Assembly: GCA_963739235.1 (NCBI GenBank)
Contig: CAVTZY010000028.1
Span: 62,001-126,000 of the forward strand
Length of the DNA: 64,000 nt
Reading direction: 5' to 3'
Source of the DNA: JAFNAG01 sp963739235
GTDB taxonomy: Bacteria > Acidobacteriota > UBA6911
The notes below the pieces were generated by a model, which was given only the letters and a program-made list of their open reading frames with translations, made no database searches and had not been told where the DNA came from. Below are positions 1 to 9,944 of this stretch, in pieces. Position numbers and translations under genes: made by a program. Position 1 is the first letter of the stretch, and each line of letters begins with the position of its first letter.

Positions 1-41
1 TCGGCCTGGCCATCGTCCGTTTGCGCCGCGTGCGTGGATAG
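1..41 (+). CDS. Possible C-terminal tail of an upstream gene (partial)
   Basis: A reading frame open from the left edge encodes GLAIVRLRRVRG and ends at TAG 39-41. The tail is short and basic, as after a last membrane helix. It cannot be assigned to a family, and it may be chance. Confidence 0.25.
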   Translation, partial: GLAIVRLRRVRG

Positions 42-60
42 GGCTTGGCTTATGCGTATC

Positions 61-110
61 TGTGTCATTCGTGGCTGTTTTTGCAGTTTTGAGGCAAGTT
101 ATTTTCGAAG
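61..110 (+). repeat. Dispersed ~50-bp intergenic repeat, copy A
   Basis: This segment matches the reverse complement of 9036-9085 over about 50 bp with only a few mismatches; the shared core is GTGTCATTCGTGGCTG. It lies just upstream of the M14 gene at 138, and the other copy lies upstream of the gene starting at 8947, in the same orientation relative to that gene. A shorter related core occurs in the hairpin at 11318-11429. Confidence 0.7.
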
Positions 111-137
111 AAGGTCTCAGGAAGGGAGAATGTTGCC

Positions 138-2766
138 ATGCTAAACAGAGTTGGGTTCACTCGTTTGATTGTGCCGGTCATTGCGGCCATATCGGTGATA
201 TTCAGCTTGATGGCGGTACCTTTGCATTCACAACAGCGCCCCGCAAAAAAAGCGCCGCCGGATCCAAAGGTGACTACACCGCTGGCTTTCTTCGGCTATA
301 ACATTGGCGACGATTACAAGCTGACGCCCTGGCAGAGCCGCACGTTGCCGGGGGAAGGGCCGCGCAAAGGGATCGTGGACTACGACCAAGAGTTGCAGCG
401 GACCTCGAACCGGGTACGCGTCTTTCCCGATGGGACCAGCGAGATGGGACGGCCCATGATGCTGACGGTGATCACTTCCCCTGAGAACTGGGCCCGGATC
501 GAACAATACAAGGCCATCAACAAGAAGTTGGCTGATCCCCGCGAGATCGCCACCGACGATGAGGCGAAGCTCCTTGCTCAACAGGGCAAGGCTGTCTATT
601 GGCTGGATGCCGGCATCCATGCGACCGAACGTACGGGTGCCGAGACGCTGACCCAGCTTAGCTACGAGCTGGCTTCGGGTCGGGATGAGTGGACACTGAA
701 CCTGCTAAAAGATGTCATCGTCGTGATCGAGGGCACCATCAATCCCGACGGCCTGGAGATCGTGACGGACTGGTACTACACTTACAAAGACACGCCGTAC
801 GTGGGCTCTTCGCCCCCTTACTACAACAAGTATAACAGCCACGACGACAACCGTGACTTTATTCGATTGTCGCTGAAAGAGTCACAGTACAGCGCGCAGG
901 CGCGCTTCGAGTGGAATCCCATCATGTACACCGACCTGCACCAGCAGCAGGACCTGCTGTACCTGGGCATGTCGTCGGACCCCTCCAATGTTGCGCAAAA
1001 TCCTATCTCCAATGCCGAGCTGGGGAGCATGTCTTTCTACGTCATTGCCCAGATGATTGCGGCGGGTTACAAGGGCGTATTCACCTACGACTATGCGGAT
1101 ATGTGGAATCCCAGCTACAACCATATGTACACCATGATGCACAACGCCAACGGGTCGTGGTGGGAACTGATGGGAGCGAACTATGCGACACCGCGCACCA
1201 TCACCGGGGGCGCTCATGCGGGCAGGCGCACCTGGTTCAATCCCCAACCTTACACGGTGCCCCTTCAGTGGCGCCTGATCGATGCGGTGAACATTCAGAA
1301 AGACGCCATCCGGAACAGCTTGATCTGGACCGTGCGCAACAAGGAAGACCTGCTCTACAACTTCTATCTCAAGGGCAAGACCAATATGTCGAAGGCCGCC
1401 GGCGAGTCACCTTACGCCTTCGTGATTCCTGCAAATGGCGGAGATAATGTCGACCTCACCGACCTGATCAATACACTGGTCGTAGGGCAGCACATCGAAA
1501 TCGACCGCGCGGCATCCCCGTTCTCGGTTGACGGGCAGCGGTTCTCTGCCGGGGACTTTGTTATTCGCATGAATCAGCCCTACGGGTTGTATGCGAAGCT
1601 GCTGCTGACGCCTCAGGATTTCCCGATCAACGCTCTGGATCCCCGGAATCGCACCGCGACCTACGACAACCAGGCCTGGACCATGGGCCTCATGTCGGAT
1701 GTGAAGGTTGCGGCTCTGACCTCACCCCTGCCGCCGGGTCTGAATTTGACTCCGCTCACGCGCAAGCTGGCCTATGCAGGCGCTCTGTCCGGGGACACAT
1801 CGGCTTACTATGTCGTCGAGCATCAAGCTAACAACGGCTGGGCGGTGGCCCTGCCCCGGTTGTGGCAGGATCAGAACTTGAGCGTGTCGCAGGCGGATGC
1901 GCCCTTCACCGCCGCCGGGCGCAGTTTTCGGGCGGGCGATTTCGTAGTCCATACCAGGGGCAATCAAGCGGATCACGACAAACTCAAATCTCTGGTGCAG
2001 GAAACGGGCTTGTCGGCTTATGCCGTCAGCGGGCCGGTGCCGTCGGTCCCGCTGAAGGCCATCAAGGTCGGATTGCTGAAGCCCAATACTTCTACCATGC
2101 CGGAAGGCTGGACCCGTCTGCAGCTGGACCGCACCGGCTTTCCCTACATTTCTCTCTCGCCCGGCGACATTTCCAGTGGAAGCCTGGCTGGATACAATGT
2201 TGTCATCATACCTTCCATATCCCCCGCCGGGCTGATGAACGGCTCGCCTGGTGGGAACACACCGGCGGAGTATCCGGGCCGGCATCGGGGCCACAGGTGT
2301 AGCCAATTTAAAACGTTTTGCGGAGAAGGGCGGCACCCTGGTTTTGATGGGCCAGGCTTCTACGCTGCCTATCGCGCAGAGCTGGGATGTCGGCGTCAGC
2401 CAGCCCGAGGGCCAGAGACCAGTCTGCAGGGGATCGATTCTGCGCATCCAGGTGGATCCCGCGACCAAGGTCGGCTATGGCTACGATGCCGAGGAAGCGT
2501 GCTGGTTCCTGGATGGCAGCACGCCTTATTTTGCAAAAACGCCGGGCAGCAAGGCTCAGGTGGTCGTCACGTATCCTGAGAAGGGTGACCTGCTGCTGAG
2601 CGGCTACATCGGTGGTGGCGACGTGCTCCGGGGTATGGCAGCCATTGTCGAAGCGCCCCTCGGCGGGGGTCGCGTGATCCTGCTGGCTCCTGATGTGCTC
2701 TATCGAGCCCAATCCACCGGCGATTTCATGTTCTTCTGGAACTCGTTGATCGCAGGCGCCAGATAA
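138..2766 (+). CDS. M14 family zinc carboxypeptidase, exported (one frameshift)
   Basis: Predicted exported metallocarboxypeptidase that releases C-terminal residues from peptides. The start follows GGGAG and gives a hydrophobic signal segment at residues 8-31. The M14 domain spans roughly residues 50-400. His161 and Glu164 in GIHATE form the HxxE zinc pair, His268 in TDLHQQQ is the likely third ligand, and Glu343 in SWWELMG is the likely general base. The long C-terminal region (about 450 residues) resembles the extra domain seen in large acidobacterial M14 proteins. Near 2270 the frame must shift by +1: upstream it ends in AEYPG, downstream it resumes as GIGATGVANLKRF and runs to 2766. If read unshifted the protein ends at 2579 with an unrelated tail. 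A second M14 gene follows, so the two are tandem paralogues. Confidence 0.85.
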
Positions 2767-2778
2767 CGTCACACAAAA

Positions 2779-2866
2779 CCTCAACGCAGAGGCCGCAGAG
2801 GACGGAGAAAAAACGGCTTTAACAACATTTAAATTCTCTGCGCCCTCTGCGCGCTCTGCGTTGAGG
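2779..2866. repeat. Intergenic palindromic repeat (CTCAAC-CAGAGG family), copy 1
   Basis: Perfect 13-bp inverted arms, CCTCAACGCAGAG at 2779-2791 and CTCTGCGTTGAGG at 2854-2866, with further internal complementarity (CGCAGAG against CTCTGCG). It follows the first M14 gene and could fold as a long hairpin. A related copy lies at 19821-19897. Confidence 0.8.
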
Positions 2867-3024
2867 ATTTGCACTACTGAGATGCCGAACGCTGGGCATT
2901 GTGCATTTCCTTGTTTCATTCAGTTGCGGATCCGCTGTTCCGGGATTATTCTAACTTCTTTCCGCTCCAACCCGCGTTATGTGGCTGATAGCGATCTAGG
3001 ACCCATTTTGAGGGAGTAAATGCG

Positions 3025-6000
3025 ATGCGAATCAAAGGCTCCGTTCGACGTTCCCTTTGGACCATTCTGCTCGGTATCGGGATCCTGTTGCTGGCCGTGG
3101 TCATTACCCCGGCCCAGCAGATCACCGAGACTCGCGATCCGAACCAGAAACAGGACGAAGAATTTGCCAAGCTCTACAAAGAGTGGACAGGGGACTCGAA
3201 GTACGGCAGCCCGCTTGTCGACCACCTGCCGATCGTCGAAGGTATTCCGACGCCCAAAGGAGGTACTCGGCTATCACATCGGCGCGCCGCAAAAGCTGAC
3301 GTACTATGCCGACATGCTGAAGTTCTACCGCGCGCTGGCCGCAGCCACGCCGCGCGTCAAGGTGGAGACGATCGGCAAGTCCGACGAGGGCCGCGAACTG
3401 GTGGTGGTGTGGGTCTCTTCAGAAGACAACATGAAGTCGCTGCAGCAGAACCGCGACAACCTGGCGAAGATCGCCGACCCGCGCGGGTTGCCGGAGGAAC
3501 AGATCCGCCAGTTGATCGCGACAACAAAACCCGAACTATCACGTGATGGGTGGCCTGCACAGCGGCGAAACCGGCCCTTCGGAGATGCTGATGGAGCTCG
3601 TCTACCGGATTGCCACCGAGACATCTCCGTTCATCACTCAGATCCGCAACAACGTTTACGTGTCCGTCACCCCGGTTGCTGATGCCGATGGGCGTGATCG
3701 CAATGTCGACTGGTTCTATCGCGGCCTGGAAGCAGCGCAGGCAGCCGCTCCTTCGACAGGGTCCGGTCAAGCGGGCGCGAATCCTGGAGGGCAGGGGCGC
3801 GGCCAGGGTGGTGGTCCGGGAGGCGGACCCGGCGGCCATCGGAAGTCTTCCGTACTGGGGCAAGTACGTGTACCACGACAACAACCGCGATATTAACATC
3901 GCGCTCCAGCAGATGCGGGCCATCACGGATTGGTATTACACGGCTCATCCGCCTATCATGCATGACCTGCACGAATCGATGTCGCTCCTGTATACCTACA
4001 GTGGCGGCCCTCCGCAAAATCCCAATCTCGATCCGCTCCTTTTTTTCGAACTGCCCTGGTTCTCCAACTGGGAGGTGGCGCAGATGACCAAGTGGGGCAT
4101 GCCCGGCGTGTACACGCACGCGTTCATGGATGGCTGGTCACCGGGCTACCTCGGGTCGATCGCATACAACCACAACGGCTTGATGAAAATGTACGAGACT
4201 CAGTCAGGCCGCGACCCGGTCGCGAGCACGAGCGGCACGGGCGCAGGCGAAACCGGGCGAGGTGCTGGGGCCGGAGCTCGTGGTGAGGCCGGCGGTCGGG
4301 GCGGCACCGGCGCAGGCGCAGGCGCAGGCGGAGCTGCGGCGGGTGAAGCCCGTGCCGGAGGTGCCGGTGCAGCTCGCGGCGGGGCAGCCGCAAGAGCAGG
4401 CGCCGGCGGTGCGGCTGCTGCCACGGCGGTAGAAGCAAGAGGCGGCGGTGCCGGCCGGGGTGTTGCGGCGGAGACCGGAGGAGCTCCCGTTGCTCAGGCT
4501 CCGGGAGGGCGTGGCGGAGCGCCTCAGGGCGGTGATCGTGCCGGGGGTGCTCCTCCGGGCGGCGGTCGTGGGGGCGGGGAAGCCACGGGCCGAGGCGGGA
4601 CGCAAGATCGTGAGTGGTATCGCGGCCTGCCTGTGCCGCCGAACGCCGCGACTACGTTCAGCCGGCGCGACAACACGAATTACATGGAAACCGGCGTGCT
4701 GTCATCGCTGCAGCTCACCTCCATGTTCCCCAGCATCATCGTCGAAAACTTCTACGTCAAGACGAAGAATTCGATCGAAGAAGGGAAGACCAAGGCGCCC
4801 TACGGCTATGTCATTCCGGTCCAGCGGGACATGACCAAAGCAGCCGACCTCGTCCGCATCCTGCGTATTCAGGGCATCGAAGTCGGGCAGGCGACGGGCG
4901 AATTCAAGGCAGGCGACAGTACCTTCCCGGCAGGCTCCTACGTCATCAAGCGCGATCAGCCATATGGCCGCCTGGCCAAGAACCTGCTCGAGAAACAGGT
5001 CTATCCGGATTCCAGGCTGAACACGTACGACGACAGCGGCTGGACGATGGGGCTCCTGATGCTGGTGGATGTCAAGGAAATTGCAGAATCTGCTATTTTG
5101 AAAGTTCCGACGGCGCTTGTGAACAACCCCGCAGTCAAAGGAACTGTTCAAGGCGCAGGAACGGCCGGCCTCGCAGTAGCGCACTACGGATCAAATAACA
5201 TGATTTCGTTCCGCTACAAGCTCAAGGCCGTTCCGATGAAGATCGCAGAAAAAAGTTTTTCGGCGGAGGGTGTGGAATTTCCCGCCGGCTCTTTCGTGAT
5301 TACCGGACCGATCGATGCCGACGTGCGGGCTGCCGTCGAAGAGTTCGGCTTGACTGCAGCTGCCCTCTCGGCCGCGCCTTCAGTGCCGATGCATGACGCA
5401 GATGCGCCGCGCATCGCAATCTACTCGCAGTGGAGCAGCACACAAGACCTGGGCTGGTATCGGCTTACCTTCGACAATTTCGGCATCCCCTACGACCTCA
5501 TTTTCAAGGAGCAGGTGAAACAGGGCAACCTGCGCGACAAGTACGACATTATCCTGATGGCAGCGCAGAACATCAACCGCCCGTCCGTACTCCAACAGCC
5601 CTCTGCTCGCCCGCAGCCGTACCAGAAGAGCGACAAGTATAAGTTCCTGGGCATGTACGGAGAGACGCCGGATATGTCGGGCGGTTTCGGCCAGGAAGGA
5701 GTCGACGCCTTTGCGAAGTTCCTGGAAGCCGGCGGGACCTTGATTGCGGCCAGCGGCGCCATCCGGTTTCCGATTGAATTCGGCTGGGCCCGGACGATTG
5801 ATGCGGAACAGGTCACGGGTGTCACCGCCCAGCGGCCGATCATTCAGGCAGAGATCTCACGGCCCGACCACCCGATCTTCTATGGGTATGCAGAGAAATC
5901 CATACCGATCAAGTACGTGGGCGGGACGGTTCTGCGCGTCGGAGTGGCCGATCAGGCTAATATCCTTGGCCGTTACGTCGGCGGTGATTCGTCCATTCTC

Positions 6001-6252
6001 AGCGGCCTGATGGTGGGCGCCGATCAATTGCGGCAGCGCGCATTTGCCGCTGATGTTCCCAACGCATACAACGGCAAAGGGCGTGTGATTCTCTTTGCCA
6101 GCAATCCGATCTATCGCTGGCAGAATCATGGCGAATTCAACATGATCTTCAACAGCATTCTGAACTGGAAATACGTGCCGCTGCCTCCTCCCTTGACTGC
6201 GCCCTCCGGAGGCCGTGGGGTTGGTGCAGGGGGCCTGGGAGGTTATCGATAA
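3025..6252 (+). CDS. M14 family zinc carboxypeptidase with large Gly/Ala-rich insertion (three frameshifts)
   Basis: Second exported M14 peptidase. The start after GAGGGAG gives a signal peptide with a hydrophobic core ILLGIGILLLAVVI. The protein is continuous only if three single-base insertions are removed, near 3258 (AAAGGAGG), 3530 (run of A) and 3835. After correction the zinc pair is in LHSGETG, the third ligand is in MHDLHESM and the general base is probably in MKMYETQ. Two low-complexity insertions are unusual: a short Gly-rich one at about 3740-3830, and a Gly/Ala/Arg-rich one of about 130 residues at about 4220-4605. The second sits between the active-site segment MKMYETQSG and the conserved segment starting REWYRGLP. 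The C-terminal region matches that of the preceding gene in architecture. Confidence 0.82.
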
Positions 6253-6274
6253 GATCAGTTGTTCATCTTGCGTC

Positions 6275-8947
6275 TCAACATTCATTGGGATCGGGCAGGG
6301 GGATTTTCTCCTGTGCGCAGATGTAGTGCAGCCGCTCCATGCTGACTGGATCCGAGTAGTCAAAAAGTACCCCGAACGGTTTGCGTAAGACATCCAGGAA
6401 CTCCGCGGTCTGCAGATCCCCCCCTTCCGGGAGGTGACGCCGGACTTCATGGAGATCGATGCGGCTGAGCTTTAATGTCAAAAAACTAACTGCATCGGAC
6501 TTAGGGATGGTCAGGGTCTCCAGCCCTCTGGACAGAATGTAATTGCGGGCTCGGCTGATCTGGCTTTCACCTACCTTGTCCAGCACGAGCAGGTACTTCT
6601 GATAAAGAACCCATTCGTTAAGCAGGAAGGCGATCTCCCCTGGATTGAAGCGCTCCCAGAACACGGTCGGAAACTCCGGTTCAACCAGACTGCCGATGAG
6701 AAACGCGCCGGCCTGATAACCTGAGAGGCCACGCTCCATGCATCGGACCGCAACTGCGCGCAGCAGGCGGGCGCGCCGGTCTGCCGTTAAACAGGCAAAG
6801 GCGGTGCGATTGACAAGATGGCTGCCCAGCGTACCCTCCAGGAGGCTGGATACGAATTTCTTGGAGCGCCAGTCGAAACAGCGGTTGACGAACTCCTTGG
6901 CGCGGGGCTCATTATCCCGCAGCAGGCCATAACGAATGGCATGACCGAGGTCCTGCAAACTTCCGAATCGGGTGACGTCGGTGCTTTCCAGGATTTGGCG
7001 GTATTCTCTGTAGTCTGAAGCGAGGCGCTCGAAGCGGGGCCGATCCGCGTTATCCAATTCGACAGCTTCCCCGGCCATCAGGCGCAACAAGCGCGCCGGG
7101 GCGTAGACAGCTCGTCCGGCATAGAGGGTTCGATGCCGGCTCGAGATTGTGATCCAATCACCCTCGCGAATCTCCGTGTTGTCTCGTCCAAGAAGCCGCC
7201 GCCCGGGGCTGTCAAGTTGCACCCCGCTTTCCTCGAGGTTGAGCAGGGCAGGTATGCCCAGGTTTTGTGCCGTGGTCACGACGTGGATTGCGGCAGGGCT
7301 GAGACTGCAAATGCCGCTGACCTTCTGCATGTCGATTGCATCCTTCGGTGTGAAGCGCGCCTTGGCAAGCACGACATTCGCGCTGCCTCGCCCCTCCCGG
7401 GCATGTTCGGCTTGATCGACGGAGAAATAGAGCCTCCCCGTTACATCCGATTGCGGCAAAACTGCCGTGCCTCGTGCGAATGGAGTCAAGTCATGAAGCG
7501 AGCGCGGGTCGATGACATCGGATTCGAGCTGGCGGATATGGTAAGGCCTGATAAGCTCGAGGACGCGGCCCGCCGCGATGCGCTTCTCCCGATACATGTC
7601 CATGACTGCGGTCAGCATCCCTGCGCCGGACAGTTCAGCGGCATCGACCTGCAATATGGTGAATGTACCATGCACGCCGGTAAACTCCACCATCACCGGT
7701 CCACGGAAGAGATGCTCCAGTTGTGCGAGCCGGTTCCAGAAGTGATAGACCGCAGGAAACTCTTTGCATGCCTGGTCTCTTGCCAGGAAATGCCGTTCCT
7801 CCGGGAGCATGCGCCCGGTCATCAAATCTTCGCCATAGATCGCCCTTGCGAACTGCAGAAAGACGCCTTGGCCCCGCTGGGGATGGCGGCTGTAAAGGAC
7901 GCCCGCATACGACTCATTGTCGATGACTGAACACACCATGCGCTGCAGGATGACGGCGGGATAATGTGTTTGTCGCAACATGAAGTTGCGGAGAACACCC
8001 AGATGATCGATGTAAAAAGCATAGGCTCGTTTCACGAAGAACAGCACTTGGGCGAATGCGTCGTTGAGAATGCTCCTGTCGCGGCGGGCAATAAGATCCT
8101 CCATCCGGCTCGCAAGTGCTTCGTTCTGCGCGCGGGTAAGACCGGGGCGAATTTCCGCTTCCATGCCGGCGAACGCCTCCGGATCCAGGGCTTCGAGCAG
8201 AGTCTTCCTGCTGTTGAGACGGATGCGCACGGCGGCTTCCTCGCCATAACGTTCCGGAAGGCCCGGCAGGACATCGGGAGTCAGTCCTGCGTTGAGATAG
8301 GTAGGCATGAATCCGGGTATGTATTCGGGCACTGCCGAGCGCACCGCGACCAAAAGCGGATCGCGCGAATCGCCCAGACGCCGGCCACTCAAAATCTCGA
8401 GGTTTCCCAGGCAACCTCGAACACAAGCTGCGAGCTCCGGCTCATCGAGATTGTGGGCGCCGGCTGTCAGTATGCTGAAATCGGCAGTAGCAAATCCGCG
8501 GCGGGATAAATCCAGAAGAACAGCCCCCTTGTGGCTGGCAACTTCCTCAGACGCAGGCTGCATGCTGGTGTACGGGAGGACGTACTCATTCTCGAGAAGG
8601 GTCTGGGATGCAAAGCGACTGGAGATTTTCTGATAGGTCGCTGTCATGCGGCGGTCAAGTTCGGCGGCGGCAGCACGATCGCCACTCCTGGCCCGGCAGA
8701 TCAGGTCCATGTGCTCCAGAGCGGTTTCACGCGGCACCCGATCGAGGTAACGGACATCGGCGTCGCGTACCGCCAATGTTTCCATCGCTCCGTTGTGGTA
8801 GACCACATCAGTCTCCGGAGGGATATAGCCGGAATGACGAAGGTAATGAGTGCCGCTGATCCTATGCTTCAGGTTGGAACAGATAAGACGGGCGCTGGTA
8901 TACTCGGATCGAACCTGGGTGACCTCGCTAATCAGAGAATCCCTCAT
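6275..8947 (-). CDS. PPDK-like protein: PEP/pyruvate-type nucleotide-binding half with degenerate phosphohistidine domain
   Basis: An 890-residue protein related to the N-terminal half of pyruvate, phosphate dikinase. Recognisable PPDK blocks are KGAVLLDLSRRGF, LLVAVRSAVPEYIPGFM, QRMVCSVIDNESYAGVLYSR and FTPKDAIDMQKVSGICS. The mobile-domain motif that in PPDK reads GGMTSHAAVVAR is here SGICSLSPAAIHVV, so Pro stands where the catalytic His should be. No PEP/pyruvate TIM barrel follows; the last 290 residues are unrecognised and mostly helical. The start at 8947 (MRDSLISE) is chosen because GGAG lies 8 bases upstream; an in-frame ATG at 9013 has no ribosome site. Family membership is clear. Catalysis of phosphate transfer through histidine seems unlikely, and the role is unknown. 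Confidence 0.75.
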   Translation of the reverse strand: MRDSLISEVTQVRSEYTSARLICSNLKHRISGTHYLRHSGYIPPETDVVYHNGAMETLAVRDADVRYLDRVPRETALEHMDLICRARSGDRAAAAELDRRMTATYQKISSRFASQTLLENEYVLPYTSMQPASEEVASHKGAVLLDLSRRGFATADFSILTAGAHNLDEPELAACVRGCLGNLEILSGRRLGDSRDPLLVAVRSAVPEYIPGFMPTYLNAGLTPDVLPGLPERYGEEAAVRIRLNSRKTLLEALDPEAFAGMEAEIRPGLTRAQNEALASRMEDLIARRDRSILNDAFAQVLFFVKRAYAFYIDHLGVLRNFMLRQTHYPAVILQRMVCSVIDNESYAGVLYSRHPQRGQGVFLQFARAIYGEDLMTGRMLPEERHFLARDQACKEFPAVYHFWNRLAQLEHLFRGPVMVEFTGVHGTFTILQVDAAELSGAGMLTAVMDMYREKRIAAGRVLELIRPYHIRQLESDVIDPRSLHDLTPFARGTAVLPQSDVTGRLYFSVDQAEHAREGRGSANVVLAKARFTPKDAIDMQKVSGICSLSPAAIHVVTTAQNLGIPALLNLEESGVQLDSPGRRLLGRDNTEIREGDWITISSRHRTLYAGRAVYAPARLLRLMAGEAVELDNADRPRFERLASDYREYRQILESTDVTRFGSLQDLGHAIRYGLLRDNEPRAKEFVNRCFDWRSKKFVSSLLEGTLGSHLVNRTAFACLTADRRARLLRAVAVRCMERGLSGYQAGAFLIGSLVEPEFPTVFWERFNPGEIAFLLNEWVLYQKYLLVLDKVGESQISRARNYILSRGLETLTIPKSDAVSFLTLKLSRIDLHEVRRHLPEGGDLQTAEFLDVLRKPFGVLFDYSDPVSMERLHYICAQEKIPLPDPNEC

Positions 8948-9035
8948 GCCGATTTCTCCGAATTGGCAACGGCCGGGCACTTGGCCAAATCCAGCGACAT
9001 TGATGGCCATCATACCGCATCAGACTTGTCTCTTG

Positions 9036-9085
9036 CTTCCAAAATAACTCGCCTGAAAACTGCAATAGCAGCCACGAATGACACG
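9036..9085 (-). repeat. Dispersed ~50-bp intergenic repeat, copy B
   Basis: Reverse-complement partner of 61-110. On the minus strand it reads towards the PPDK-like gene at 8947, about 90 bp upstream of its start. Confidence 0.7.
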
Positions 9086-9180
9086 AATTGTACGAACCTT
9101 TGCCGGCCCTCAAGGGCGGCGTTTGACCTGATACGATTGAGTGCATGAGTAATGAAAGTATGGAATAATCACCCCTCAAT

Positions 9181-9807
9181 ATGTTTGATACTGCATTTAA
9201 GACATATGCAATTATGGCAGCGGCGCTGGTGATCAGTCCCGGGGCCTCGATGGCCGTTGTCACAGAAATGGCCCTGCAGCGCGGCCGACTTGCCGCGCTT
9301 CTGACTGTGGTGGGCATAAATATCGCCAACTCGTCGCTGGCGCTGGCTTCGATGCTGGGCCTCTCCGCTTTGTTTCATCAATGGCCATCGGTTCTTCGTG
9401 TGGTGAGTGTGGGTGGCGCGATTTATCTCACTTATCTGGGTATTCACGCCTTGTGGCGCCCATCGCAAGTATCCAACCCAGGGCGGGATGCCCGGGTAAT
9501 TTCGACTCCGGCAAGGGCATCCTCGGCTGTCGGGCGTGGCATCATGACCAATCTTCTGAATCCTTCGGTGGTTCTCTTCTACATGCTTCTTTTACCCCAG
9601 TTTATCCGCAGCACCGACCCATTTTTTCGGCGTTTTCTCTTGCTTGCGGCCACACATGTTTCGATGAGTGTGCTCTGGCTTACCGCCTTCGCGTTGGCAG
9701 TCGGGACGCTGAGCGAACGTATGGCCCGGCCCACGGTACGCCGAACCATGGAAATCCTGACAGGAGCCGTGCTGGTTGTTTTGGGGATACGACTGGTCTT
9801 GAAGTAG
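9181..9807 (+). CDS. LysE/RhtB-family amino-acid exporter
   Basis: A 208-residue inner-membrane protein with about six hydrophobic segments. The N-terminal block ISPGASMAVVTEMALQRG is the LysE/RhtB signature, followed by hydrophobic segments near residues 40-65, 70-90, 120-150 and 185-205. Family members export amino acids such as homoserine, threonine or lysine; the substrate here cannot be read from sequence. It is divergent from the PPDK-like gene. No Shine-Dalgarno site precedes ATG 9181, so the exact start is less sure. Confidence 0.85.
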   Translation: MFDTAFKTYAIMAAALVISPGASMAVVTEMALQRGRLAALLTVVGINIANSSLALASMLGLSALFHQWPSVLRVVSVGGAIYLTYLGIHALWRPSQVSNPGRDARVISTPARASSAVGRGIMTNLLNPSVVLFYMLLLPQFIRSTDPFFRRFLLLAATHVSMSVLWLTAFALAVGTLSERMARPTVRRTMEILTGAVLVVLGIRLVLK

Positions 9808-9931
9808 CGGGCTTTTGGGCTCCGCGGATTACGAGCCGCCCATGCTGTGATGTGCAGCAAACTCCTCGCCTCCAGGATCTGCAGGCTCAATAAAAATGAT
9901 GCAATCTAAATTCTAAACCGCGAAATCATCG

Positions 9932-9937
9932 TATAAT
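9932..9937 (+). promoter_or_regulatory. Perfect -10 hexamer TATAAT overlapping an upstream ATG
   Basis: TATAAT lies 7 bp before the ATG at 9945. Transcription would be expected to begin at or next to that ATG, implying a leaderless message. An earlier in-frame ATG at 9936 is inside the hexamer and so cannot be the start if this promoter is used. No convincing -35 hexamer is seen. Confidence 0.5.
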
Positions 9938-9944
9938 GCGCCCC

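Noticed and set aside
882..2468. Overlapping frames on both strands within the first M14 gene
   Set aside because: None has a ribosome site or family motif, while the plus-strand frame has signal peptide and zinc site.
4124..4605. Minus-strand frames rich in Arg, Ala, Pro and Leu
   Set aside because: They are the complement of the Gly/Ala-rich insertion in the second M14 gene and reflect only GC-rich low complexity.
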